DNA of 64,000 nucleotides from Apostichopus japonicus (taxonomy: Eukaryota; Echinodermata; Holothuroidea; Aspidochirotida; Stichopodidae), in NCBI RefSeq assembly GCF_037975245.1, contig NC_092580.1, forward strand, positions 4,440,501-4,504,500, given 5' to 3'. Numbering within the stretch: the first letter of the stretch is position 1; each line of letters begins with the position of its first letter. This document shows, piece after piece, positions 24,148-36,900 of this stretch. Under the pieces are notes generated by a model. The model saw nothing but the letters and a program-made list of their open reading frames with translations. It searched no databases and had not been told where the DNA came from. The translations under genes were made by a program, and so were the position numbers.

Positions 24148-26592
24148 TCCATCCACAGGTACACCCAATGTACCCCAAATCATGGAAATTACAGATAAAG
24201 GCGTGTGGTATATGCTTACGCAGTAATTAGTACACATGGAAGTTTCCGTCGGGGTTGATTAAAAGTATTCCATTTGATTGAATATATGTTGAACAGTTAA
24301 TTTCGGTGGTAAATTAATTCAGGGGTGGTGCGATGGGCCTAGGCCCCTAAATACCTGCTAGGGCCCCAAAACTACTTTATAGAAAATATGTAAGTCATGC
24401 CTGCCCCTTAGAAAAGCATCGGACCCATGTTCTCACTTTAGTCAATGTTAAGGCAACTTCGTTTATATCGGTCGTTATAAAAAATGGTCGTGAGTGTCAA
24501 AGAATTTAACAGAGTATTCTATTGCATTGTGTTGTCTGGAATAACGTCGATTTTATACATAAACAAGACCAGGATGAATGGATACATGAGTAAATTATTT
24601 TTGCCGGTGGTTTGGAAAATGGCCGAAGTTTGTATGGGACCATGAGATGCGCAAAAGCTTGACTCTACTGCGTAGGTTATAATACTCATATTATGATGGA
24701 GGCCTGATGGGGTGTTGTTTACAGTAAGAGATCACGAACAAGTACTTGAGCTGATATTGAGAGCGCCCATGTCACGCTCGTTTTAAAATCGTATATAGAG
24801 CTCTTTTCGGCAGCTGGATAAGCATCGATGTCACATGTAAGAAGAATCCATAGTATCAATCAATGTCCATCACGACACCGTTTTGTAGGTTCATATTTTA
24901 TAATCAACAATTACGCGACAACAGGCAGTAGGCTTATAGGCTATCCACTCCACACAAAGTGAACACCATTTTATTCAATAAATTTCTTATGTATCTATAT
25001 TATTCATCATAGTACGTGACATTTCCTTTCCTCTTTCCAACTTCCAGGTACGGGAGTACAGTACGACATGTATAACTTTTAGCCAATCACAGCTCTAAAG
25101 TATTTATAGCGCGTGCCTTAAAGTTCACTTGACAACCAAAGCAGCTGCTTAGGTGCTTGTATAGGCTAGAGCTATCTTGAGCGAAAGTCGACCTTATGAC
25201 TGAGTATACTGTAGGCATTTGTCTGCCAATATGAAAACGATAAGTATACCAGATGTGTTTCGGGCAATGGTTTCGGGACAAACGTTTCCATATGCCTATT
25301 ATCTGGACAGGTTATGCTACTTGATATGGTCAAACGTCCGTCTGCAGGCAACAACAATAGTATCCTGTGTCATATCATAGGCCTAGGTCTATGCTAGTTG
25401 CCGGGCCTAAGTTAGCCTAGGCCAAAATAAGTTTGTGTAGGCGGTTACAGCTGTCCATTTGAACCAGCATTTCACAGAAAGAGCTTAACGGAAGGCAAGA
25501 ACCCAGAGTGAGCCACACAGTGAGTAGCAGCTCCAATGATTTCATCATTTGGTTAATTAAGTTTAACTAGGCTTATCCTGTTTAGGCCTACAGTAGGTAT
25601 CTTATGATATAGGCTATAGGCCTAACTACCGCAAGCTCCATCGTGCCACGAGACTTATATTAACACTAACGTGAGGCCTAACTTGATTTCTCGTGCCTTT
25701 TTAACCTGAAACTTTAACATAACATATATTTAGATGGGTGGTCCTCGCAACTATTACTAGAACGCAGTAGCCTATAATGTAGTCAACGTTTAGGGCCTCG
25801 TATATAGTCGACTTGGCCTACTTTTTGTCGTACAAAATCCGTGCACTAAAACTTTTAAGTGGCTTAGGCTAGCAAGGATAATAGTTAGCCTACTATTTCA
25901 TACTAATGTGGTTAGAAAGAGGATAACCCATGCCCTTGGCTGTCATTCAAACACCGCGGTGATTTGTAATCCAGTTAAGCTCAGCCTAAAACTCTAGGGC
26001 CCTACTAAATTAAAGTTTCATTCTTTCTCCAAACATTTTCTAGGGAAACAGTGGCTATAATCAGTAGTTTGGTTTGCCAAAAAATACCGATTACTGATAA
26101 CCCTATAGAGCAGAAGGAAGTTGAATAGAAAAGGTGATGGAGATTCGTAAAAAATAATCTATTGATGTCAGGACATTGGCAAAGGATTCTATAGTGAACT
26201 GAACAGTTAGAAGTAAGGAAGAATTTTTTTGGAACGGATGGAAACAGGAACATATTTTGGGACTGAACTTCGATACTGAATGGAACATATATTGCCCTCC
26301 TGGAACTTATTTATTAAAGCAAATATATTAAATAAAAGAATCGCACAACTCAATTTAGTATCAACATCTACATGACCACAGTTCTAAGAATAAAGAACTC
26401 AACCTTCAAGTATTATTTTTAAGTGTACTAGTGGTACCGCGTGATGCCAGTTTATTTAAGTAAGTAATATGATTTACCTGGGCCCAAAATTTGAATGTAC
26501 ATGTATTACATATCAGTTTGCAAATGTTTTGTTAAGGTATAGTAAAAATATGTAATGTGCATGCACATGTATGTTTGTATGTATGTATACTA
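24148..26592. other. Intergenic DNA with AGGCCTA-rich block
   Basis: No gene is seen. Between about 25375 and 25900 the words AGGCCTA, GGCCTAGG, TAGGCCTAC and AGGCTATAGGCCTA recur more than ten times on both strands. An open frame at 25087-25281 (- strand) has no recognisable features. Confidence 0.55.
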
Positions 26593-26800
26593 GATCCTCC
26601 TGCAAGCAGGATCTCGCAAAGAAGCCTCATTGGCTTATCAAAGCCGCAAGCTGACCGAAGTCAGTCTCTTACATTCATATTTAACGTCCATGATTATGAA
26701 TTGTTAATTGTCAACAACTCGGTTACTGGACGACATACATTAATCTGGGAGTGACTCGAACCGGGGACCTTATGATTGAAAGGCACATTGAAAGGCACAT
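26593..26800 (-). mobile_element. tRNA-derived SINE, reverse copy (5'-damaged)
   Basis: Read on the minus strand this shows B box GTTCGAGTC (26753-26761), GACTTCGGTCAGCTTGCGGC and CCTGCTTGCAGGAGGATCTA, in the same order as the forward SINE at 16916-17160. The A-box half is missing or scrambled: GAAAGGCACATT is duplicated in tandem at the 5' end. It ends in a GTATACATACATAC-like tail. Confidence 0.85.
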
Positions 26801-26984
26801 TGCATATTTCTACTATATATTCCAATGCAGTTTAGTTCTGTGTTTATATTTTGCATGTGTCTTGCTCTCTGTATGGGTCTCTGTACCACAGAGATAACTG
26901 ATCAAGCTGGAAAGTTACTCTCAATGCTAGTCCAGTTTTGGCCACTTATTTCCTATTTGATCGACATAACCCGCTTACATACAG

Positions 26985-27500
26985 TTACTCCAGATCATTT
27001 GCAGATAAAGATTTATCTGGCCATAAAAAGTCAGATATAAACTGGATTATCTCGATTTTCTTTATATCAACCAGATAAAGTTGTATCTGGCCCAGATATG
27101 GATGGCAAAACATTCAGCCAGATAAAATTTTATATGGGCCATATGAAAGTTTATCTGGATTTTCTTTATATCAACCAGATAAAGTTTTATATGGCCCAGA
27201 TATGGAAGCCATAAACTTCAACCATATAAAATTTTATATGGGCCATATAAAAGTTTAAGTGGAATTTTCTTTATATCAACCAGATAAAGTTTTATCTGGC
27301 CCAGATATGGATGCAATAAAATTTAACCAGATAAAATTTTATATGGGCCATTTAAAACTTCATTTTATATCAAGTTATATCTGCCCAATTTTTTATCTGG
27401 CCAGATATAAATTCCAGATCTGGAGCAGATCTGGCCCAGATTGAAATTCCAGATCTGGGCCAGATCTGGATATTTATATCTGGCCCAGATCTGGGATTTC
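26985..27500. repeat. Cluster of CCAGAT/ATCTGG palindromic words
   Basis: About 0.5 kb built from the words CCAGATAAAG, TTTATCTGG, TATATGGGCCATAT, GGCCCAGATATGG and CCAGATCTGG. Each word occurs with its reverse complement, and long self-complementary stretches result. The half-kilobase is internally repetitive (three diverged units of about 100 bp between 27050 and 27360) but encodes no recognisable protein. No convincing terminal inverted repeats were found. Confidence 0.75.
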
Positions 27501-30211
27501 GGAAAGGGTACCTATGATAACCTATAGGTTACCTACTGCTTATCTATTAGCTACATGGGGAAGTTCGATCTAGGCCTCAAATCATACTTTTACTAACGTT
27601 ACTCGGGTTTAAACTTTAAGACGAAATTCAGCTCAGTGAAACCATGTAGAATTACTAGTCAATCACAGAAATTATTTCCATTAGCATTGAGCATCAGCAA
27701 CTTTTGACAATTTTTTATAATCTATTCAATAGGCATACCATTTCCGCTACTGTACTTTTTATCTTCTTGAAAAACTACACAATGATGCCGAGCGTTGAAC
27801 GGACATTCAAAGTTCAAACTCAACTCAATGATAACAGCACTTGTTTGGGCTAGACTTTATAAAGTCTAGAGAATATATCCGACAGAAAGGTTTAGACCTA
27901 GACCTAGTTTCTCAGAGTTAGTACGCCCGCGGGTTACACTGAAATACCCAGATTAAACTAGGCCTATGCATGCCACATCATGCCATTATTTGAATATCTG
28001 CACAATAGAAATTTGTACATGGCTCGTACAGTTACTCTGAAACAGATACCATTGATCGGAGTTCTATAAGCGTATACGCTTATTTGCACATTTTCTCGTT
28101 CTTTTGAATCACGTAAATGATGGTATACGATAACACCGCGATGCTAAGAGAAAATATATGTGCATGATATGTCGTCTATAACACGGTAAGCAATATTAGG
28201 GACCATGTTAGAAAAGTCAAGTCGAATTCTTTCAGGAACAAAACTGAGCTGCTGTGTATACACAAAAAATTGCGATGGTTTCATATAAACAAATGTTTCT
28301 TTTCTGCTATTACGACAGAGCCTTCTTGTTAATCCTTGGATGATGGCAGGGAGTAAATAAGTAAGGTCAAAATTTCAAAGTTTTTAATAGAGAAGTTCAT
28401 CAAAATGTTGGCAAGACTTAACTATGTGGAAGAAGAAAAGGAAAAGAAAAATTCATAAAAATCACCGACACACATCCTTACAATTACTTGTTGACCCCTA
28501 CCTTAACATAGCCCCCCCCCCCCCCATGTTAATGTGTTGCCTAAGTGATGCCACTCAGTAATCATACTTACCCACCACATTTCAGTTCCAGTTGCTACAA
28601 GGGACGGCGATGGTACAAGGTCGCACAATATCTCATATTCAGTATATTATGGATGAGAAATGACAACAACAATGTGTATTGCGTACTAATACAAAGTTTA
28701 ATGAGAAAATATCAACACATTGAATGATACATATTTATAAAGACTTCATATGTTTTATCCTCAAAGCAGCATGCATCCAAATAGTGACGTTGAAGAAACA
28801 TTGCTTTGAATATTAAATGTAATAAATAATGTATGTACATCAAATTTAATTTAAGTTTAAAGAACTATTTACATTTAAGCATTTCTTATTTATTTATTTT
28901 ATTTTTTTATTTTGGAGTTTGCAAATTGATAAATATTTTGAACTGGACTAATAAGAAAGGCATCTTTAACTATAACAATGCGCGCGTAACGCTGATAATA
29001 TGACATACGCATAACACAATCTGCAATCTTGGTAATGTTGCTCCGAACTTTCCAGAACATTTCAATAAATTTGTAAGGTAGTGCCACAAGGTACCCCATT
29101 GGACATTAGAACCCTTTTCATTGCGCGCAGAAAATATGTAGTACTAGAATAGGAAATATATATAGTTATAATAGTACTGAGAAATATATAGTACAGAAAA
29201 TATATAGTACAGGAAATATATAGTACTAGCTAATGATCCATAAGACTCGTGACCCTTAAAATGCTGTTATGTACGAAATTGTAGATCCGACTTGTTAGTA
29301 GAATTAATCTAAAAGGGTTTAGGCTGTCGACTAGGCATATGACTTCAAAGTTTTGTTTATACAGTGTCATTGTCTACGGATACTCTCCATTGTGAAAGCT
29401 TTAATATCCCTGGGAAATGGTTAAGGGTAATAATTCTCATTTTTCAAGGGGAATGAATACTCCTATCCGAGTCAATCACAGGACTTGAAAATGAAAAGCA
29501 TTAAAACCAACTCTCAAGTACAACATGAGAGGAGTTATATCTGGAGAGAGAGAGAGTTGATTCTAGATCTCTAACACCACCAAGGAGGCAGGTATAACTC
29601 TCAAATATTGCGATCTCAAATATTGCGATGTACATTATGCCGGACTCAGGACTTTTTGTGCCAAAATACAAGATTGTTTTTGTATATACAATCACATGAA
29701 AAATAATACATTATTATGATAATGATCAGTGATTTGTATTACAATATGATATCTGAAGCAGTCAATCGATTAGTATTCCGGCTATTACTTGGATTTGCTA
29801 GCAATTGACCATTCTAAATAGGTGCATTGATATAACATGTGTCACATGATCAAACTGTATATCACGTGACTTTGGGAACAAGCATTTCTATCAGGCCCGC
29901 AGCTAGGTATTAGAGGGGCACCATCAATTGTAGGAGGGCACCAGCAAGTAAAGGATGGGCACAATAATCGTGCCCTGTAACTGTTGAAGTCTTTGTACGT
30001 AAAAATGAGGGGAAGGGGTACAGCTGTCTGCACGAGGAAGTGGGTTTCTCCCTGTATCCCAGCTTCGTCATGAGCCTATGAAACCGGTGAAAAGTAGGGG
30101 ACGGTTCGGCGTGTGTTTTTCAAACAACTTAGTGTCATATGGTTAATTGTACAAAGATTTCCACTTGAGCTATGACAATGTATCCCATTTATCTTGTAAA
30201 AGTCAGGACAA
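27501..30211. other. Intergenic DNA and presumed 3' UTR of the adhesion GPCR
   Basis: No gene is recognised. It contains a C13 run near 28508 and a short tandem array of AAATATATAGTACAG-type units at about 29130-29228. TTTATT (AATAAA on the minus strand) occurs at 28889-28898 as a distant polyadenylation candidate for the minus-strand gene whose stop codon is at 30212-30214. Confidence 0.4.
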
Positions 30212-30921
30212 TTACGGTATGTATCGGTTTTCTTCCACGCTTGATATAGGAACCGTTGCTGGAAAAAATCCTTTGCCATTCGAATAACCGTTTGATGACG
30301 AGTGATTTTGGAATTTTGAGTGAGGAGGCATGAATGTATGAGTCTCAATTGTGCAGCATGGTAGTTTCCTTTTCCAATATGACACCACAGTAGGATGACG
30401 TAGGCAATACAATACGAATATCATAAATCCTTGCATCGAGTTGACTACCGTGAATAACCATTGGATCGGTCCGTTCAATACGTATATAAGACTAAGAAAG
30501 CCTAAGCTCCAAGTTAGACCTGTTAATGTCATAATCGATAACGCATTTCTCGCTCTTTTCAAGTTTTGTCTCTTTTTAATCCTTTCCGATTTGTTCACTG
30601 CGTTTGATTTCAAGAGCTGGCGTATGACCAGTATAAATATGATGGTGTTGCTAAGGACGACGATCCCAACAGGGACCAAAACCCCAACTATTAAAGGCCA
30701 TTGGTCAAGAAAACAGCTGAAAGTAAAATGGGAGAGATGTGATTGAAAATTGCGGATATGATAGACACAAAATAAACTCGAAATGTGCGGTAATATGACC
30801 GACACGCAAGAAATAACATTGAATGGTGGTGTTAAAAATCTATAGGGCGCTTACCTGTTTGATCTGGTGTATGCCTCTCTACTAACACCAATAGACACCC
30901 CAACTATAAGGAATGGTACAC
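30212..30921 (-). CDS. Adhesion GPCR exons 14-15: helices 4-7 and cytoplasmic tail
   Basis: Exon 30921-30855 encodes VPFLIVGVSIGVSREAY. The terminal exon 30716-30212 encodes SCFLDQWP (second extracellular loop Cys), helix 5 (VLVPVGIVVLSNTIIFILVI), a basic third loop (KKRQNLKRAR), helix 6 (MTLTGLTWSLGFLSLI) and helix 7 (FTVVNSMQGFMIFVLYCL). A tail of about 55 residues follows and ends VEENRYIP before TAA. All landmarks of a functional heptahelical core are kept. Confidence 0.93.
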
Positions 30922-33900
30922 CTGGAATGTAAATAAATAAAAAGTTATAATAAAATAAGAATACACGTGGGGCTAATTTCATTGACTACAGTATAGCAAT
31001 TTTATTTATTGTATAGTCTTGAATTTGTTTTGACCACTGTAAATTATACACAAAATAATGACGACAGAATATTGAAATGTCTTTTTAAAAATACAATCGT
31101 TAGACGCCATACTTGGAATAAGCCTTGCTACCATTGGAGTATTAGATTGGCCTATATAAGTACGAAGACCACTTCTATGTTCATTACACAGCATATATTG
31201 AGTTGATATTATATATGCTGGAACGTAACTTTGTTATGACTCACACTAATTCGTATGTCATAGTCGGAATAGCATCATTGACTACTCACTGAGTCAATTA
31301 AACGCTTGGGGGGCGTGTAGCGAGGGATATCAGGTTATTCAATGAGGGGGGGGGGAGAAAACAGAAGACTATCATTTCATGTCAAAACATGGTAAAAAAA
31401 AGAAAGAAACATGAGTAACTATACAGTACCACTTACCACATGCAATGGCAGCTGCTTTATATATGAATCCTCTGATATGGGTGTTGAACACTTTCACAAA
31501 GAGAAGGTACATGTTGGCACCTTCAACTCCCATCCAGGCAATTGCATTTAAAGCAAAGAAGTGGAAAAGTGATGCGACCAGAGTACAGGGAATTCCAGAT
31601 ACGGAATAAGTGTTAGCGATTGCCATGGCGACAAAGCTACAGTAGAGTCCAAGCAGAGCCACACATAGTCCAACTAAGATCTTACTTGGCTGAGGTGATC
31701 GTAGGTCTCTGAAAAATCATGAATAAAATAGAGGATGGTTATCGATGACAGCCGGTCCGACGAGAGGGCCATCATGGTAGGTGGTGTAGCCCTGGGTAGG
31801 CTTTAGTTGGGGGGGGGGGTGGGGGGGGAACAAGGTAAACTAAAGAATAAAGCATTTCTAGTTTTACAACATTCTTAAGGAAAAATGACTAGTGATGAAA
31901 TGTATAGTGACATAACGGTCCCTGGGACCCTACCTGGCCCCGATGATAATTCATTTACTGATTTACTCGTAAATAATAGTCTTAGACGCGAGTTGGCAAT
32001 GCCGTTGATGACTGCAAATTCTCACATTGTGCTTTTGTATTGACTAGGCTATTCTCTTTCCTGTAGAAACGCGAAAGTACGACAAGTACCGCTAACTGGA
32101 TACTCAGTCTTTCCGATGTCAAATGTTGTTAATATTACAAAGGTTACTTCATTTTTCTGAGATGTACACGGTTAACTTGATGTACTCACTTTTTCGACAA
32201 GTAAACTATGACAGTGATAATAAGCCCAAGTGTTGACACAGTACATCCAGTAAAACTTAGAATCTCCAGAATCCTGGCTTGTGTTGGGTCAATGGTACCC
32301 TGGCCATAAATATCCTAAAGAGAAGAGTTAAACATGGTAGTAATCCATTAAATAGCACTACACTACACTTTAATGTAGCGTACGTAATACGAGGTAATTT
32401 ATGTTCGCATAAGTATTATTTGCAATTAGGTTTTTTTGTTTTTACCCTTCTAGCACCAGTAGATATTTTTACGTAATGATGATTACATGGTGGATTAAAC
32501 CTTGTGTAAGTAAATGAAAGAGAAAGTATAAAATGTTTCAGTCCTTTCGTTTCGATCGTATACCAGAACCTTACTATAGCGAAGGCAGAGTGATGTCTAC
32601 TACATACATCATTTAGCCTGCACAAATTTCCTATAGTGCTTGCGTTTTTCGTGTGAATTGTATAGGCCTAGTATCAAAGAAAACTTTAGGTTGTGGATCG
32701 TGAATTGCACCACTGGTATTCAATCCCTTTTGTTTGGAGACCCCAATTTCCACCTTCATTACCTTCGCAAACCTCCAGTGGCAGATGTCGTGGCTTGGAG
32801 AAGGCGTCTACGCCGGGCCGGAGGTATCCGCATCCACTTTGAGAAATTTTTATACGATTAAGGGCATGCTTAGTTGCAAAATGGTGTTATATTTCGTAAC
32901 GTTTGAAGTCATTTAACATTAGCATGTATGTTCAAATGGTTTCAGTCTTTTTACCCCCACATATACCGGCAATTTCTTCTTTCTCCCGAATTTTCTTGGC
33001 GACCCCTCCAACATTTTTGGACAACCTCAAAAAGGATCGCGAAGTTCACTTGCAATACCAAGGAGCCACACACAACCACGCTTACCATCAGGACCGCGAA
33101 GTTAGTCAGATGATCACATTGACAGAGTATCTGACCGTTACGTGTCCTTCCCTGGTACGTACATCCGTCTGATGACCAGTTACCATTACCGCCATCAGCG
33201 TCAAAGTCCCAGAATACACACACAGGGTTAAAAATCTTCCCATTGGTCTGTATGAAGTAGAATGAATTTGATTAAATATATTAAATGTCGAACAATTTTG
33301 ATACCCTGTATATTGCACAGTTCTGTAAGTTATAAACAACAGTACAACAATTGAAACTTGAGTGAAATATTAAATTTTTATAAGAAAATACATTCAATCA
33401 TTCATTTTACGTTCAGAAAGAACATATGGAGAAAAAAAAATACAATTATAACGTCACCGTTGCTCAACTAACCCCACCCTGCCAGGCTCGGAACTCCTAA
33501 ATCAAAGTAACGCAAGGAATGCGAATGTTCAATATTGCTTTGCCTCACTCAGAAACTCGCCGAGTTGGCGTATGTCAAGTCACAACGCATGGCTACATTA
33601 AGTAAAGAGCACAGTGTCAGTAGAATACTCGGCGGGGTCAAATCTATTCCAACCTTTCAATTCAAATTTTTCAAATATTATATGTTTAACATTTCACTCA
33701 CTGTATATTTACTTCCATAGGATACACACCATTTAACGACGTCACTATGTCGAATAGAGTCATATTGTCTACAATGCGTACGGTCTATAAACTAGTAGGA
33801 TGTGTTATAGTATTTGATCTACATTGCAATCAATTGGATCAAAACTCTGAACGTTCATCAACCAGCGACCGATCAAACGCATTCCAACTAATTTAAAAAT

Positions 33901-36900
33901 TCATTGTTAAGAAACGTCGTTCACCCAAGATAAAGCCTGACCAAGAGAGAAAAAGCCTTGATCCATTTCCCCTTGTCCCCTTAAATGTGACTGATGTGAT
34001 GGTAACAATAGTTATGTAAATCATGCATGTAATAAATGGATCAAATCTGGAATGAGACACCCAATTATCCTCGCTAGGAATAGCCTTATGAAATGTTCTT
34101 CTTTGAGAAGGATACACGAGTACGAAATGATTTCTTTTGTTCATGGAAAATGGACTTTCTATAGGATATATATCCTTACAACATTATTACTATGATAATA
34201 AGGTGCACTGAGATTCCAAGATGCTGAATACGTTGAATAACCATGCACACACATACCTCCAAGGGCATAAACCGTTGTTGCACGTATCCAGGCACGTACG
34301 TTATATCTCGTCCTTTATTGGACAATGTCGCAGACAGGACTCGTGTATTGATGGATCGCTCAAACTCCGTCTCGTTTTCATTCTCCATTTGCAGCCATCT
34401 TGATCCAAATAGAGTCGGTCTTCTATAAACCAAGAAGACTGCCCTCAGTGATTCCTGATCGGTTATTCTGTCACCGAAGTTATCCGGCAATTGCAAGAAT
34501 GTTGAAGCACTTTCTATTTCTGTAACTTCATCAGGAGAGGAGAATACCACCAGATCATCATCAGTCAAGTCATCAACAGTGGAAGTTGCATTACTACTGC
34601 TGTCCGTTCCCTGCATAGCGGATGTGTCAGAGACGAATGATGCTACGCCAAAGGTATTTAACTTACTCTGTGTAACATCCACGGCCTATGGACATTCAAG
34701 GCAATACATAGAAATTATCATTATTTCCATCTTTTTGCTTATCTATACACGTACATCTCTATATCTGCTCGTCATTACGTGACAATAAGGGGCGGATCTT
34801 GCTTTCTAAAACAGGAGAAGGTGTGGCCCTGGGGTCGTTGAAGCCGACTCCCATTGTCTTAACGAAAGTAAAAAGAAAAAAATATATTGTATGTGAAAGT
34901 GTGTGTTCTGAGTTATGTTTAAGATGTAAATTGGGTCTATATACTAATGTCTATACGCGCAAGGCTAGTTCGCGCTCATAACAACTTGATTTTTTTTGTG
35001 GGGATGGAAAGGGTCCGGGGTTGGGGGGGGGGGAGTACCCACCCGTTTTGATATTGGCATAAATTTATCTGAAACAAATTAATGGAATTTATATAGTTGA
35101 TAAAGCTATATTATTGCGTTATGCATTAAAACTGATCGTCGAAGCTTGAACGTTCTGGTGGTATAATGAAGCCATCGTGCATTCTCTCTATAGAATCAGG
35201 GCAAACAAAAGCTATACCTTACATAACAAGAGACTAGCGTTAGATGGGTGGTTAGTTTATAAATGGAATAATGCAACAAAAAGACCAAAGTTGCACAATG
35301 CAGCTAAAACGATGCATCAAAAAAATATTATAAAAGTATAAACAAAGACATGTACCTGATGTGCGAATGCCACGCTGAAATCAGGATGGCTGTTATAATT
35401 CCAATGTTGTAAAACATTTAATACCAACATGCAGAAATTATTCTGCTTATTTGGGACCTCTATATAGGAATGCATGTGTGCCTCTTTGTTCTAACACTAT
35501 TGAAAAATAGGATGATACTGGTTTTTATGAAAGCGAATTAGTTGAGGTAAGTTAGCCGAGCATATAAAAAATATCTTCAGCGAATTGACGTACACAACCC
35601 TGGCTACCAATACACAGAGAGGAAGGTTTTGCCGAAAAATCCTTTTGCATATCAATAACACTAAACTTGTCCAGAAAGACATAACTTTTGGGGGACAAAC
35701 TAAAACGAATGACAATTGACTTTGTACAGGGTTAATTATCATTTGCGAATGACAACGAATGACAACGAAGGACGGTGGTGAGTGGAGATAGAATATGATT
35801 CATGGAGTTGAGTAAATGCGGTTGTATTGGTTTTCTGGGCAAAAAGGATTTGTGGAAAATCGCATGTTACGTGGTTGCAGGGTTTGGTGTAATTTACGGA
35901 TAGAAACCAAAGGGCCGCCCCATAACTGGCGCAAATTTTCTCCTTTTCCAGTCCTTTTTACACCCCCCCCCCCTCAAAAAAAAGTTTCATAGAAATGTCC
36001 AATATAAGGACTCTTCCTGAAATTTTTAGCCGTTTCAAGACGATAGTATTGTTAGTTTCTAACAACTAATATCGGTTTGCGTGGCTTAAATATACCCACG
36101 AACACTGATCTCTGTAGAGATCAGACAGTGCCCACGAAGTCTGAACTGTGATATCCGGTTGAAGCATATGTCTGTGCTGTCATTCATTGTCATTCGTTTT
36201 AGTCAACGCAATTTTTTAGTGTGTACAACATATTGTCATTCGTTATGTGTAACGCAATTGTCATTCGTTTTAGTAACACCCAACTTTTGGTCGTGGTTAG
36301 GCTTATATTGAAAACTGCATTTCGCAAACTATGTTCGGCTCTCTGAAATCTTATTAGAGGTGTAAAATAAACATCAGAAGATACGAAAAGTCGATTTTTG
36401 TTTTACCTCCACAGCGATATTTGGAAGTTTCTTGGAGAAGGAAGTATTGGCTGGCAGTTCCACTCTGATTAATTGTTGCTCAAGTGATCTCGTTATTCCA
36501 CTCGCATTGTTGTTGGCTTGCATAAGAACTGACTCGTTGGCGCTCAATACGTTGTTCACAATTTCTAGCACATTCTGAGTCGTCTGTCAAAGACAAAATA
36601 AAGCGTAGTTTGATTTGAAAGCAATCCTGGTCATCCCGTCTGCTTGACTATTTAATCGTCGCACTACACGAACATGATTAAAACCACAGTTCAAAGACAT
36701 AACCTCGTGTGGGGAAAATAAAAATAAAAATTACTTCGGATATCCGGGATTTTTTCTTGTCTGACATCTCAACTAGAAAATACCTTTGAATGTGTTCTGT
36801 TCCTACGTCTGGGTGGTAGGTCTGTGTCTTATTTATGTGTATGCATATGTACAAGTTGTATGTCTCGGTGATATTTCGTAGTCCTCACGTGCCTTATTGA

